A stretch of 64,000 bases of DNA, from contig NZ_FNCW01000002.1 of assembly GCF_900099815.1 (NCBI RefSeq), positions 1 through 64,000 on the forward strand, read 5' to 3'. The first letter of the stretch is position 1; each line of letters opens with the position of its first letter. The DNA comes from Psychroflexus sediminis (GTDB lineage: Bacteria > Bacteroidota > Bacteroidia > Flavobacteriales > Flavobacteriaceae). The translations under genes were made by a program, and so were the position numbers. Positions 50,293-59,973 of this stretch are shown here, in pieces. The notes beneath the pieces are model-generated. The model was not told the DNA's origin. It saw nothing but the letters and a program-made list of their open reading frames with translations, and searched no databases.

Positions 50293-52161
50293 TTATTGGT
50301 TAATTTTAAAATCTTCGCCAGAATATGGTTTGGCATATTCATCCTCCAAAGTATTGCTAAGAATCCATTTTTCCAAGTCTTTCCTTTCGATTTTATCTTT
50401 TAGATATTTTTCAATCATAAGGCTGGAAATCCTGCCGGCATATCGAGATCCCCAGTAACCGTTTTCTACAAAAACAGCCAGGGCAATTTTTGGATTCTCT
50501 TTGGGGGCGAAAGCTACAAAAATAGAGTGATCGGTGAGCTGCATTCTTTCTCCGTCTACTACTGTATAATTTTCGGAAGTGCCTGTTTTTCCGCAAACTT
50601 CAATACCCGGAACCCTCAGGTAAGTGGCTGTTCCATAATTGAATACGTCATGCATGCCCTGTATAATCGGCTCAAAATGTTTTTGGTCTATAGTTGTGAC
50701 CTGCTTAGTCGTGTATTTTTCGTCTTCTATAGGCGATCCCGCTATAGACTTGACGATATGAGGTCTGTAAAACCAGCCTTTGTTAGCAATAGCTGCAGTT
50801 GCGTTGGCCAGTTGAATGGGTGTTGTAAGCACTTCGCCCTGTCCAATCGCATTGGAGAGGGTTGCACTTGCATACCATTCATACGTAGGATAGTTATAGG
50901 CCTTATTGTAATAATCTGAATCCGGCAGAAGACCAGCTCTTCCTACTTTCAAGTCATAGCCCAAATAATCTCCAAGGCCAAAACTAGCCATGTGTTTTCT
51001 CCAGACATCTATACCTTTTTGAGGCGTGTCGTACTTTTCAATTGTTCTTCTATAGATTTGTGCAAAATAGGAATTACAGGAATGGGCGATACCCGTTACC
51101 ATTTCGACAGGGCTTGGATGATTGTGACAACCCATTCTTGCTCCCCTGCCATAAGAGTAACCTCCATAACAATTAAAACTTTCCTCAAGCCCAACTACAC
51201 CTTCTTGTAAAGCCACCAGTCCTGTTAAAGCTTTGAAAGGCGAACCTGGCGCATAGACAGCTTGAAGTGCACGATTGTATAAGGGCTTTTGGATAGTATC
51301 GTAATATAATTTTGTGAAATTTCTAGACCTTTTTCTCCCCACCAGTAAATCCGGATCGTAAGAGGGCGCTGTTATCAGGCTCAAAATTTCTCCTGTAGCA
51401 GGTTCCAGGGCAACAATGCCCCCGCGTTTTCCCTGCATCAGCAGTTCACCGTAGGCCTGTAATTCCGCATCAATTGTGAGTTTTAAGTCGCTTCCTTTTT
51501 CTGAAAGCGTATCAAATTTACCTTCTTTAAAGGGTTTGATGTTTTTGTTGTGAATATCTCTCAAATAGTGTTTCACTCCTCTTTCTCCTCGTAAAGCTTC
51601 TTCGTACTGCTCTTCAACCCCCTGTTTTCCTTTCAAATCACCGGATTGATAATACGAATTCTTAGAGATTTCCCCCGGACCAACTTCAGCAATATATCCC
51701 AGAATATTGGCGCTGTGATCTGCATTATAATCCCTTAAAGATCGCTTTTGAATATAAAACCCCTCGTATTTATGCATGCGCTCCTGTAAGTAAGCATATT
51801 CTTTTTTGGTGAGTTGGGGTGTAATTAAGGAAGCTAATCGGGGAGAGTATCGCCAGGCCTTCTCCAGTTGAATTTTAAGCCGTTTTGGCGTGAGTTTCAA
51901 TAGACTGGCTAACTCCAGGGTGTCAAACTCCTTGACTTCCAAAGGCACTGCCATGACATCATAGGCAGGCTGGTTTCCAACCATGAGTTTCCCATTTCTG
52001 TCATAGATATATCCTCTCTGCGGATAGTCGTAGACTTTTCGTACAGAGATGTTATTGGAGACTTCATCGTAACTTTCATTTAGCACTTGTAAATAAAATA
52101 AACGGATCAGGAAAAGGAAGGCAGCAAAACTGACTAAAATGATAGGGAGTAATTTTCTCAT
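50293..52161 (-). CDS. mrdA: Penicillin-binding protein 2 (transpeptidase)
   Basis: A 622-residue membrane-anchored class B PBP that cross-links peptidoglycan during cell elongation. One N-terminal helix (about 5-22) is followed by the PBP dimerisation domain (DYPQRGYIYDRNGKLM). The transpeptidase domain follows, with SxxK as PGSPFKALTG, SxN as HSCNSY and KTGT as CGKTGTSENY. It overlaps mreD by 4 bp and precedes rodA, its partner, by 2 bp. Confidence 0.96.
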   Translation of the reverse strand: MRKLLPIILVSFAAFLFLIRLFYLQVLNESYDEVSNNISVRKVYDYPQRGYIYDRNGKLMVGNQPAYDVMAVPLEVKEFDTLELASLLKLTPKRLKIQLEKAWRYSPRLASLITPQLTKKEYAYLQERMHKYEGFYIQKRSLRDYNADHSANILGYIAEVGPGEISKNSYYQSGDLKGKQGVEEQYEEALRGERGVKHYLRDIHNKNIKPFKEGKFDTLSEKGSDLKLTIDAELQAYGELLMQGKRGGIVALEPATGEILSLITAPSYDPDLLVGRKRSRNFTKLYYDTIQKPLYNRALQAVYAPGSPFKALTGLVALQEGVVGLEESFNCYGGYSYGRGARMGCHNHPSPVEMVTGIAHSCNSYFAQIYRRTIEKYDTPQKGIDVWRKHMASFGLGDYLGYDLKVGRAGLLPDSDYYNKAYNYPTYEWYASATLSNAIGQGEVLTTPIQLANATAAIANKGWFYRPHIVKSIAGSPIEDEKYTTKQVTTIDQKHFEPIIQGMHDVFNYGTATYLRVPGIEVCGKTGTSENYTVVDGERMQLTDHSIFVAFAPKENPKIALAVFVENGYWGSRYAGRISSLMIEKYLKDKIERKDLEKWILSNTLEDEYAKPYSGEDFKINQ

Positions 52162-52661
52162 TTACGATTCTTTCGAATTAAATTTAAGGTAATCATTATC
52201 AGGAGTATACTAAAAGCTGAAGAATAAACAATCTTTTCTAAAAGATATAATAAATGATTAACACTAAAGATTTCTAAAGAAAAAAGAACAACATGATGTA
52301 TGATTACCATGAAGCTAACGTAGACCAATCTAGATCTAAACGGGGCATCATAAAATTTTAAAGTTTGGTAGTCGTAGCTCAAGCCAAATGCATTTCTTAA
52401 GAACAAGGGCCTCAGGTAAGCAATGACTAAAGTTGCAGCGGCATGGATACCACCACTGTCTTCAAAAATATCTATGCATATTCCCAGAACAAAAGCAAGC
52501 ACAAGCTTTTGAACAGAATTTATATTGAAAGGCAGTAGGATGATGAGTAAAGGATAAATATAGGGGTTGATGAACCCCATTACTTCAAACTGATTCAAGA
52601 TCATGACCTGAACCAAGATGAGCAACACAAATCTTATGCTATTTATAAAATAGGTTTTCAT
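52158..52661 (-). CDS. mreD: Rod-shape-determining protein MreD
   Basis: A 167-residue protein with about five membrane helices, part of the elongasome that links the MreB filament to the cell-wall enzymes. Sequence is weakly conserved as usual. Identification rests on hydrophobic layout, length, PYIYPLLIILLPF in the second helix, and its position directly between mreC (adjacent stop/start) and mrdA (4-bp overlap). Confidence 0.9.
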   Translation of the reverse strand: MKTYFINSIRFVLLILVQVMILNQFEVMGFINPYIYPLLIILLPFNINSVQKLVLAFVLGICIDIFEDSGGIHAAATLVIAYLRPLFLRNAFGLSYDYQTLKFYDAPFRSRLVYVSFMVIIHHVVLFSLEIFSVNHLLYLLEKIVYSSAFSILLIMITLNLIRKNRK

Positions 52662-53486
52662 CTAAGGCTCTTCTTGATTTAATAATTCGTAGGCTTGTTC
52701 TTTTCTCGTATCCTCAATGACATAGACGTGTTTCAAATTTGTCATGTCATTAAAAAGCTTTACAGAAATAGTATAATACCCCAGGTTTTCATTCAGTTCG
52801 TAATCATTTATTACACCGATAGGAACATTTTCAGGAAAAATTAAAGAACGCCCTCCGGTGGCAATGGTATCTCCAAGTTTAACTGGTGCAGATCTTGGTA
52901 CGTCTACCAGGTTCATAAGATTTGGATCCTTCCCATCCCAGGTCAGGGTTCCAAAATGATTGGTTTTTTTCAGTTTGGCATTAATAGAGGTGTTGGTGTT
53001 GAGAATTGAAATCACTCTGGAAAATTCTTTGCTGGCGTCTATAACAATGCCTATGATGCCCTTGCTGGAAATAACGCCCAGGTCTTGTTGAATGCTGTCA
53101 TTTGTTCCGCCTTCAATGAGAAGATAATTGTCGATCTTATCGTAATAATTTGAAATCACTCTAGCTTTTTGAACCTTGTATAAAGTATCACTGATATAAT
53201 CTAAAGTTGACTCTAAGGTATCTTCAGAAGAAGACATATTCAAAAGCTTTGTTCTTAACATTTCATTCTCTTCTAAAAGGATTTCATTTTGAGTTTTCAA
53301 GTCAAAGTATTGGTCTACACTTTCAGAAGTACCTAAAATGTTTCCCGAAATAAAATTAGCAGAGGAGACCACTTTGCTATTGTGATAAGTATGAGCCTGG
53401 AAAGTAAGTCCAAGAGCAATTGTCAAAAGGATGATAAACACCAAACCTGTCTTATTTTTAATAAGAAATAAAATGATTTGCTGCAT
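52662..53486 (-). CDS. mreC: Rod-shape-determining protein MreC
   Basis: A 274-residue periplasmic scaffold anchored by one N-terminal helix (about 10-28), followed by a coiled coil (about 60-90) and the beta-barrel domain with GIIGIVIDASKEFSRV and LTWDGKDPNLMNLVDVP. It interacts with PBP2 and MreD to organise side-wall synthesis. It lies 9 bp downstream of mreB. Confidence 0.94.
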   Translation of the reverse strand: MQQIILFLIKNKTGLVFIILLTIALGLTFQAHTYHNSKVVSSANFISGNILGTSESVDQYFDLKTQNEILLEENEMLRTKLLNMSSSEDTLESTLDYISDTLYKVQKARVISNYYDKIDNYLLIEGGTNDSIQQDLGVISSKGIIGIVIDASKEFSRVISILNTNTSINAKLKKTNHFGTLTWDGKDPNLMNLVDVPRSAPVKLGDTIATGGRSLIFPENVPIGVINDYELNENLGYYTISVKLFNDMTNLKHVYVIEDTRKEQAYELLNQEEP

Positions 53487-53495
53487 AACTCAGGT

Positions 53496-54524
53496 CTATT
53501 TTAGGAGGACAGCTTTGTATTTCTCCAGGTCCTTCAGGGTAATTCCTGTTCCTCTTACAATAGCTCTTAATGGATCTTCGGCAATGTAAACCGGTAAGTC
53601 TGTTTTTTGAGATAAACGCTTGTCCAGCCCTCTTAACATGGAGCCACCCCCAGCGAGATAAATACCGGTGTTATAAATATCGGCTGCCAATTCTGGAGGA
53701 GTTTGTGATAAAGTCTCCATAACAGCATCTTCAATTCTAAGGATAGATTTATCCAGGGCTTTTGCGATCTCTCTAAATGAAATTTCAACTTGTTTTGGCT
53801 TTCCGGTCAATAAATCCCGACCTTGAACCCGCATGTCTTCAGGAGCCGTTTCCAAGTCTTCAGTAGCAGAACCAATCTGTATTTTAATCTTTTCGGCAGT
53901 GCGCTCTCCAATGAAAAGGTTGTGCTGAGTGCGCATGAAATAAATGATATCATTGGTAAACACATCCCCGGCAATTTTCACAGATTTATCGCAAACAATA
54001 CCGCCAAGAGCGATGACAGCAATTTCGGTAGTACCACCACCGATATCCACAATCATATTACCCTTTGGCTGCATAATATCCACCCCAATACCAATAGCGG
54101 CGGCCATAGGTTCGTGTATCAGATACACTTCTTTGCCATTCACACGTTCTGCCGAATCTTTTACAGCCCGCATTTCAACTTCTGTGATTCCACTTGGAAT
54201 ACAGATGACCATGCGAAGGGAAGGAGTGAAAAGGCGTTTTTTGAGCGCAGGAATTTCTTTGATGAACATGCTTATCATTTGCTCACTGGCATCAAAATCT
54301 GCAATAACACCGTCTTTTAAGGGACGAATGGTTTTGATGTTTTCATGCGTTTTCCCCTGCATCATGGCAGCTTCTTTTCCTACCGCGATAATTTTTCCAG
54401 TTAAACGATTTCTGGCTACAATAGATGGACTGTCCACCACGACCTTATCATTATGAATGATAAGCGTATTGGCCGTTCCTAAATCTATAGCTATATCTTC
54501 GGTAAGAAAATCAAAAAATCCCAT
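53496..54524 (-). CDS. mreB: Actin-like rod-shape protein MreB
   Basis: A 342-residue cytoplasmic ATP-dependent filament protein. Phosphate-binding loops AIDLGTANTLI (phosphate 1) and VDIGGGTTEIAVI (phosphate 2) are present. LIHEPMAAAIGIG and the adenosine motif GIYLAGGGSMLRGL are also seen. It guides RodA/PBP2 movement, so the window organism should have genes for rod shape. It lies 34 bp after purH and heads mreBCD-mrdA-rodA. Confidence 0.97.
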   Translation of the reverse strand: MGFFDFLTEDIAIDLGTANTLIIHNDKVVVDSPSIVARNRLTGKIIAVGKEAAMMQGKTHENIKTIRPLKDGVIADFDASEQMISMFIKEIPALKKRLFTPSLRMVICIPSGITEVEMRAVKDSAERVNGKEVYLIHEPMAAAIGIGVDIMQPKGNMIVDIGGGTTEIAVIALGGIVCDKSVKIAGDVFTNDIIYFMRTQHNLFIGERTAEKIKIQIGSATEDLETAPEDMRVQGRDLLTGKPKQVEISFREIAKALDKSILRIEDAVMETLSQTPPELAADIYNTGIYLAGGGSMLRGLDKRLSQKTDLPVYIAEDPLRAIVRGTGITLKDLEKYKAVLLK

Positions 54525-54558
54525 GTGTTTGTTGTTTGAAGAGTATAAAGTTAATTAA

Positions 54559-56091
54559 TTAATGCTTAAAATGACGTATTCCTGTCATCACCATGGAAAT
54601 ATTATTTTCGTTGCAGTAGTCGATGCTCAATTCGTCCTTAATAGAACCTCCTGGTTGTATAACCGATGTAATTCCAGCCTTACCTGCAATCTCGACACAA
54701 TCTGGAAAAGGGAAGAAGGCATCGCTGGCCATGACCGAGTTTTTCAAATCAAACCGAAAGTTCAAAGCCTTTTCAATGGCGTGAGTTAAGGCATCAACTC
54801 TGGAAGTTTGTCCCGTTCCACTGGCCAGTAATTGTTTGTCTTTGGCCAGAACTATAGTGTTGGACTTGGTATGTTTGCATATTTTGGAAGCAAATAATAA
54901 GTCTTCCACTTGAGCATCGCTAGGTGATAATTTAGTAGCTGTTTTCAAATCTTCAACAGCATCCGTTTTGGCATCTCTGTCCTGTACCAATACACCGTTG
55001 AGGCAAGTCCTGACTATTTTATCAGAAAATTGAAAAACCTTTTGAACCAAAATGATTCTGTTTTTCTTTTTAGTCAGGATTTCCATAGCTTCATCGGTAT
55101 AACCGGGTGCAATCACAACTTCACAAAAGAGGTTGTGAATTTCTTCTGAAGTGGCTTTGTCTATTTCTGAGTTTGAAATCAAAATGCCGCCAAAGGCAGA
55201 AACGGGATCACCAGCTAAAGCGTCTATATAAGCCTGGTGAATTGTATCTCGTTGAGCCAGGCCACAGGCATTGTTGTGTTTTAAAATGGCGAAAGTCGGT
55301 GCTTCTTGGTAGAATTCTGACATTAAATTGACGGCAGCATCTACATCCAGCAAATTGTTGTAAGACAATTCTTTGCCGTGAAGCTTATTGAAAACTTTCT
55401 CAAAATCACCGAAGAAAAAGCCCTGCTGATGTGGATTTTCACCATAGCGCAATTCTTTTCCTTTATCAAAACTTTGTTTGTGAATAGGTATTGCTTCAGA
55501 GGTGTTGAAATAATTGAATATGGCGGTATCGTAATGCGAAGAGATCTGGAAAGCTTTGGCTGCAAAATTCTTTCTTTGTGAAAGGCTTACAACGCCTTTG
55601 TTTTCTTTCAATATTTCTTCCAGAGAAGCGTAATCCTGTCTTGAAGAGACGCAAAGCACATCCTTAAAGTTTTTAGCTGCAGCTCTGATAAGCGAAATGC
55701 CGCCAATATCGATTTTTTCAATAATATCCTGTTCGGTGGCCCCGGAAGCCACGGTATCTTCGAAAGGATATAAATCGACAATAACGAGATCGATTTGGGG
55801 GATATCATAAGCCTTTAGCTCTTCTTGATCCTGGGTATGGTCGGCTCGGTTTAAAATTCCTCCAAAAACTTTAGGGTGGAGCGTTTTTACCCGACCACCC
55901 AGGATGGAGGGATAGGAGGTGATATTTTCAACAGGAATGACATGTATTCCATGATCAGTTATGAATTTTTCAGTACCTCCAGTAGAGTAAATTTCGACAC
56001 CTAATTGGTTTAAAATTTTCACAATAGGTTCCAAACCTTCTTTGTGATAAACGGATATTAAGGCAGATTTTATTCCTTTTACTTGAGCCAT
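54559..56091 (-). CDS. purH: Bifunctional AICAR transformylase/IMP cyclohydrolase
   Basis: A 510-residue enzyme for the last two steps of IMP synthesis. The N-terminal cyclohydrolase domain (about 1-195) carries SVYHKEGL, TGGTEKFI and GGRVKTLHPKVFGGIL. The C-terminal transformylase domain has LRYGENPHQ, LKHNNACGLA with the Lys-His pair, and SDAFFPFPD. The start at 56091 (MAQVKGIKSAL) is chosen: an upstream in-frame ATG at 56118 overlaps an exact -7 element. The gap to mreB is only 34 bp, so cell-shape genes may be read through from the purine promoter. Confidence 0.97.
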   Translation of the reverse strand: MAQVKGIKSALISVYHKEGLEPIVKILNQLGVEIYSTGGTEKFITDHGIHVIPVENITSYPSILGGRVKTLHPKVFGGILNRADHTQDQEELKAYDIPQIDLVIVDLYPFEDTVASGATEQDIIEKIDIGGISLIRAAAKNFKDVLCVSSRQDYASLEEILKENKGVVSLSQRKNFAAKAFQISSHYDTAIFNYFNTSEAIPIHKQSFDKGKELRYGENPHQQGFFFGDFEKVFNKLHGKELSYNNLLDVDAAVNLMSEFYQEAPTFAILKHNNACGLAQRDTIHQAYIDALAGDPVSAFGGILISNSEIDKATSEEIHNLFCEVVIAPGYTDEAMEILTKKKNRIILVQKVFQFSDKIVRTCLNGVLVQDRDAKTDAVEDLKTATKLSPSDAQVEDLLFASKICKHTKSNTIVLAKDKQLLASGTGQTSRVDALTHAIEKALNFRFDLKNSVMASDAFFPFPDCVEIAGKAGITSVIQPGGSIKDELSIDYCNENNISMVMTGIRHFKH

Positions 56092-56115
56092 TTTGAGATT
56101 CTTTTTTAGATGTGG

Positions 56116-56123
56116 CAAAAGTA
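56116..56123 (-). promoter_or_regulatory. Probable -7 element for purH (and possibly the mre operon)
   Basis: Minus-strand TACTTTTG, an exact TAnnTTTG, 25 nt upstream of the purH start at 56091, giving a leader of about 20 nt. No clear -33 TTTG. Confidence 0.55.
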
Positions 56124-56232
56124 GGACTTTGTTAAGGAATAACTAATTGTTGGCTCTCAATTATTTATAAAAAAAATAAACCTAAATCCAATGTGTTTTT
56201 AGGCTGAACCTGTTTCCTGATCTGCATTTCGT

Positions 56233-56258
56233 AAAAAACCCTGAAACGAGTTCAGGGT
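56233..56258 (-). terminator. Intrinsic terminator of the cysQCDN operon
   Basis: Perfect 8-bp stem ACCCTGAA/TTCAGGGT (56238-56245 with 56251-56258), a 5-nt loop, and a T-run on the minus strand (56233-56238). It lies 21 bp downstream of the cysN stop. Confidence 0.8.
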
Positions 56259-56278
56259 CATAAATCTATTTCTATGGT

Positions 56279-57535
56279 CTATACGATCATACCTGCAGCA
56301 ACGGTTTCTTTGGTGGATTCATCTACCAGGATAATACTTCCTGTTATTCTGTTGTCTCTGTAAGAGTCCAGCATCAAACGATGAGAAGTTTTCAATTTTA
56401 CACGCGCAATGTCATTCATCTTTAAATCCTTATCGGCCTCATTTCTTTTGAAGGTGTTCACGTCCATTTTATAAACGATGTCTTTGATGACTGCTTTTTG
56501 CTCGTTGGAGGTATGCATAATACTGTACTTTGTTCTCGGTTTCACGGGAGAATTATTCAACCAGCACAGCATGACATCAAATTCCTGAGATAATTCTGGC
56601 TGATTGTTCACTTTTACGATCATGTCACCTCGACTGATATCGATATCATCCTCCAAAGTCATAGCGACAGACATCGGAGCAAAAGCTTCTTCAACTTCCT
56701 TTTCTCCTGCATTGATGCTATTAATTTTTGAAGTGAATCCAGAGGGAAGGACGGCTATTTCATCGCCAATTCTGTAGATTCCGCTAGCGATTCTACCTGC
56801 ATAACCTCTGTAGTCTTCAAAGCCTTTGCGTTGAGGCCTCAGCACTGTCTGAACAGGAAATCTCGCATCTATTTTATTGATATCACTGCTGATGTGTAGA
56901 GTTTCCAACTCGTGTAACATAGGGGAGCCTTGAAACCAGGACATATTTTCAGACCGGTTGACCACATTGTCACCATTCAAGGCGCTGATAGGAATATAAC
57001 GCACATCTTTGATCAGCAATTTTGAAGAAAATTCTTCAAACTGCTCCACTATGCTATTGAAAGTGTCTTCAGAATAATCCATCAAATCCATTTTGTTAAT
57101 ACACACAATGATATGTGGAATATTCAATAAAGAAGCGATGAAGGTGTGTCTTTTGGTTTGTTCTATCACGCCATGCCTTGCATCTATAAGAACAACGGCA
57201 GCATTTGCAGTAGAAGCTCCTGTGACCATGTTTCTGGTATATTGAATATGACCGGGGGTGTCGGCGATGATGAATTTACGTTTAGGCGTGGTAAAGTATC
57301 TGTAAGCCACATCTATGGTAATGCCCTGTTCGCGCTCGTCTTTAAGACCATCTGTGAACATGGCCAGATCTACACCTTCAATACCTTTTTGCTTGCTGGA
57401 ATTTCCTACGGCGGCCAGTTGATCTTCAAAGATGGATTTGGAATCGTAAAGCAATCTTCCTATAAGTGTACTTTTTCCATCATCTACACTACCCGCAGTT
57501 GTGAATCTAAGCAGTTGATTTTTATCTATTTTCAT
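56279..57535 (-). CDS. cysN: Sulfate adenylyltransferase subunit 1 (GTPase)
   Basis: A 418-residue GTPase subunit that drives ATP sulfurylase to make adenosine 5'-phosphosulfate. The EF-Tu-like G domain has GSVDDGKSTLIGRLL (P-loop), DTPGH and NKMD, followed by two beta-barrel domains. The length shows no fused CysC domain, in keeping with a separate cysC upstream. Last gene of the minus-strand operon cysQ-cysC-cysD-cysN, 55 bp after cysD. Confidence 0.95.
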   Translation of the reverse strand: MKIDKNQLLRFTTAGSVDDGKSTLIGRLLYDSKSIFEDQLAAVGNSSKQKGIEGVDLAMFTDGLKDEREQGITIDVAYRYFTTPKRKFIIADTPGHIQYTRNMVTGASTANAAVVLIDARHGVIEQTKRHTFIASLLNIPHIIVCINKMDLMDYSEDTFNSIVEQFEEFSSKLLIKDVRYIPISALNGDNVVNRSENMSWFQGSPMLHELETLHISSDINKIDARFPVQTVLRPQRKGFEDYRGYAGRIASGIYRIGDEIAVLPSGFTSKINSINAGEKEVEEAFAPMSVAMTLEDDIDISRGDMIVKVNNQPELSQEFDVMLCWLNNSPVKPRTKYSIMHTSNEQKAVIKDIVYKMDVNTFKRNEADKDLKMNDIARVKLKTSHRLMLDSYRDNRITGSIILVDESTKETVAAGMIV

Positions 57536-57590
57536 CGTATAAGTCAGTTTTTGTAATCAAAATTTCAATATTGTTTCAAGAAGTAACAGT

Positions 57591-58496
57591 CTAAAAGTAA
57601 CCGTCTTTTTTACGGTCTTCCATGGCGGTTTCAGAGCGCTTATCATCGCTTCGGTTACCGCGTTCGGTTTCTCTCATGGTAGAGACCTCCTCCACGATTT
57701 TTTCCATGGTATCTGCATCAGATTCTATTCCCCCGGTAATGGTGATGTCTCCAAGTGTTCTGAAACGTATCCTTTTGGTCAGGATTTCTTCCCTAGGTTC
57801 CAGGATCAGATGGTCTGAATTCGGAATCCAGGATCCATTTCTTTTCACGACTTCACGCTCGTGAGCCAAATACAAAGAGGGAATTTCTATGTTTTCTTTG
57901 GCGAGGTAATTCCACACATCCATTTCGGTCCAGTTGCTTATTGGGAAAGCTCTAAAATGCTCTCCTTCAAAGTATTTTCCGTTGAGCAGGTTCCAAAGTT
58001 CAGGTCGCTGATTTTTAGGATCCCATTGTCCAAACTCATCTCTATGGGAAAAGAAGCGTTCTTTGGCTCTCGCTTTTTCCTCATCCCTTCTGCCACCTCC
58101 AATAGCACAGTCAATTTTATGTTCTTCAATCGTGTCGAGAAGGGTCGTGATCTGCAGGGCATTACGGGTTGCATTTTTACCTCTTTCTTCAGCCACTCTG
58201 CCTGTATCAATCGATTTTTGAACAGAACCTACAATGAGTTTGACGCCAAGCTTCTCGACGATATCATCTCTAAACTGAATGGCCTCAGGAAAATTATGGC
58301 CTGTATCCACGTGCATTAAAGCAAAAGGTATTTTGGCAGGATGAAAGGCTTTTTTGGCCAGATGTGTAACCAGTATCGAATCTTTTCCCCCGGAAAATAA
58401 AATCACCGGATTTTGAAATTGAGCCCAGACTTCCCTCAAAATAAAGATGGCTTCAGACTCAAGTTCTTCTAAATAATTTAAATAATACGTGCTCAT
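57591..58496 (-). CDS. cysD: Sulfate adenylyltransferase subunit 2
   Basis: A 301-residue catalytic subunit of ATP sulfurylase. The PP-loop pyrophosphatase motif is FSGGKDSILV near residue 35, followed by HVDTGHNFPEA and GGRRDEEKARAKERFFSHRD. It works with CysN to activate sulfate. It sits 4 bp downstream of cysC. Confidence 0.96.
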   Translation of the reverse strand: MSTYYLNYLEELESEAIFILREVWAQFQNPVILFSGGKDSILVTHLAKKAFHPAKIPFALMHVDTGHNFPEAIQFRDDIVEKLGVKLIVGSVQKSIDTGRVAEERGKNATRNALQITTLLDTIEEHKIDCAIGGGRRDEEKARAKERFFSHRDEFGQWDPKNQRPELWNLLNGKYFEGEHFRAFPISNWTEMDVWNYLAKENIEIPSLYLAHEREVVKRNGSWIPNSDHLILEPREEILTKRIRFRTLGDITITGGIESDADTMEKIVEEVSTMRETERGNRSDDKRSETAMEDRKKDGYF

Positions 58497-58500
58497 GAAG

Positions 58501-59094
58501 TTAAATTCTATGTGTTTCTTCTAGATAATTTATAATATACTGGACGGCTTCGTCCACTTCGGTATGTTCTGTTTGGATGTGAATTTCAGGATCTTTTGGT
58601 GCTTCATAGGGCGCATCGATTCCCGTGAAATTTTTGATTTCACCAGCTCTTGCTTTTTTATAAAGTCCTTTAACATCACGTTTCTCACATTCCTCCAGAG
58701 AGGTGTCAACAAAAACTTCTATCATATCGTCTTTACCTACGATTTGCTTCACCTGTTCACGGTCAGAAATTAAAGGAGACACAAAGGCAGCTATGGTCAC
58801 TATTCCAGCATCTACAAATAACTTTCCCACCTCTGCAATGCGTCTTAAGTTCTCCAGTCGATCTTCTTTGTTAAAGCCAAGTCCTTTATTGATGCCACTT
58901 CTGATGTTATCACCATCCAAAGCATAAGTGCTTATGCCTTTATAAAATAATTCTTCTTCAACTTTGTTGGCGATGGTAGATTTTCCGGAGCCTGATAAGC
59001 CTGTAAACCAAAGCACAAAAGATTCGTGTCCGTTCACTTTATTTCTATGCGATCTCGAAATATCGTAATCGTGTAAGACTATATTTTCGCTCAT
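58501..59094 (-). CDS. cysC: Adenylyl-sulfate (APS) kinase
   Basis: A 197-residue kinase converting APS to PAPS. The P-loop is GLSGSGKSTIA, followed by LDGDNIRSGINKGLGF and FVDTSLEECEKRDVKGLYKKAR, all standard. It makes the universal sulfuryl donor. Its ATG overlaps the cysQ stop by 4 bp. Confidence 0.96.
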   Translation of the reverse strand: MSENIVLHDYDISRSHRNKVNGHESFVLWFTGLSGSGKSTIANKVEEELFYKGISTYALDGDNIRSGINKGLGFNKEDRLENLRRIAEVGKLFVDAGIVTIAAFVSPLISDREQVKQIVGKDDMIEVFVDTSLEECEKRDVKGLYKKARAGEIKNFTGIDAPYEAPKDPEIHIQTEHTEVDEAVQYIINYLEETHRI

Positions 59095-59891
59095 AATTCT
59101 GTTTTTACGTGAAAGTAGCCGTTTAATAGATTTTCGCGATTGTATAACATTTCTTCATTCGTATCCAGGCTTATCACTTCCAGGCCTACGGCTTTACAAA
59201 TGGCTTGTCCGGCGGCTGTATCCCATTCCATGGTTGGTGCATAGCGCGGATATACATCCGCCTGACCTTCTGCTACCAGACAGAACTTTAAGGAACTTCC
59301 TTTGGAAACGATTTCTATTGGTTTTTGATGTTCCTTTTTCAAGGTCTCAACATGATCCAGTGTGTCCTGATTCATGTGAGAACGACTGCCTACCACTCTG
59401 ATGCGGCTCGAATTTCTGCTAGGCTGCAAAGCTGTGGCCTTATTCAACAGGGATTGTATGTCATGGTCGTTTTCCGACACCGCAACTTTAAAAGCCTGAC
59501 CGGCGTCAACATCGCCTACATATAGCAGGCGCTGAGCAGGAACATAAATCACTCCAAACACCGGCTTTTGATGATCGATCAAAGCTATATTTACGGTAAA
59601 TTCACCGTTTTTCTTTACAAATTCTTTAGTGCCATCCAGTGGGTCTACTATCCAGCATTGTGTCCAGGATTTCCGTTCCTCAAACTCAGTTTGTTTGTTT
59701 TCTTCACTAATAATAGGAATAGAAGTAGTTTCCAGATAAGACATGATGACTGCATTTGCATTTCTATCAGCCTGGGTGAGCGGAGACGCATCGTCTTTGT
59801 ATTCTACATCAAAATCCTCACTGTAGATTTCCATAATGGCGTCTCCTGCTTTCAGGGAGGCTTCAATAGCTTTAAGGTAATTTTCCTGCAT
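59091..59891 (-). CDS. cysQ: 3'(2'),5'-bisphosphate nucleotidase
   Basis: A 266-residue Mg-dependent phosphatase removing 3'-phosphoadenosine phosphate (PAP), the by-product of PAPS use. Inositol-monophosphatase-fold motifs are visible: SEEN (metal-binding Glu), WIVDPLDGTKEFVKKNGEFTV, and EWDTAAGQAI near the C-terminus. It heads the operon with cysC, cysD and cysN, so PAPS synthesis and PAP disposal are co-expressed. A -7 element and a palindrome lie upstream. Confidence 0.95.
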   Translation of the reverse strand: MQENYLKAIEASLKAGDAIMEIYSEDFDVEYKDDASPLTQADRNANAVIMSYLETTSIPIISEENKQTEFEERKSWTQCWIVDPLDGTKEFVKKNGEFTVNIALIDHQKPVFGVIYVPAQRLLYVGDVDAGQAFKVAVSENDHDIQSLLNKATALQPSRNSSRIRVVGSRSHMNQDTLDHVETLKKEHQKPIEIVSKGSSLKFCLVAEGQADVYPRYAPTMEWDTAAGQAICKAVGLEVISLDTNEEMLYNRENLLNGYFHVKTEL

Positions 59892-59973
59892 TAATTCTTA
59901 GATTGGAAATTAAAATTTATTTAATTTAAGCCTGGCTATCAAGCACTTATATGGCTTCGTGTAAAATATCAGG

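Noticed and set aside
59568-59894. Plus-strand frame of 108 codons opposite cysQ.
   Set aside because: Antisense shadow of a well-supported enzyme gene with all catalytic motifs intact.
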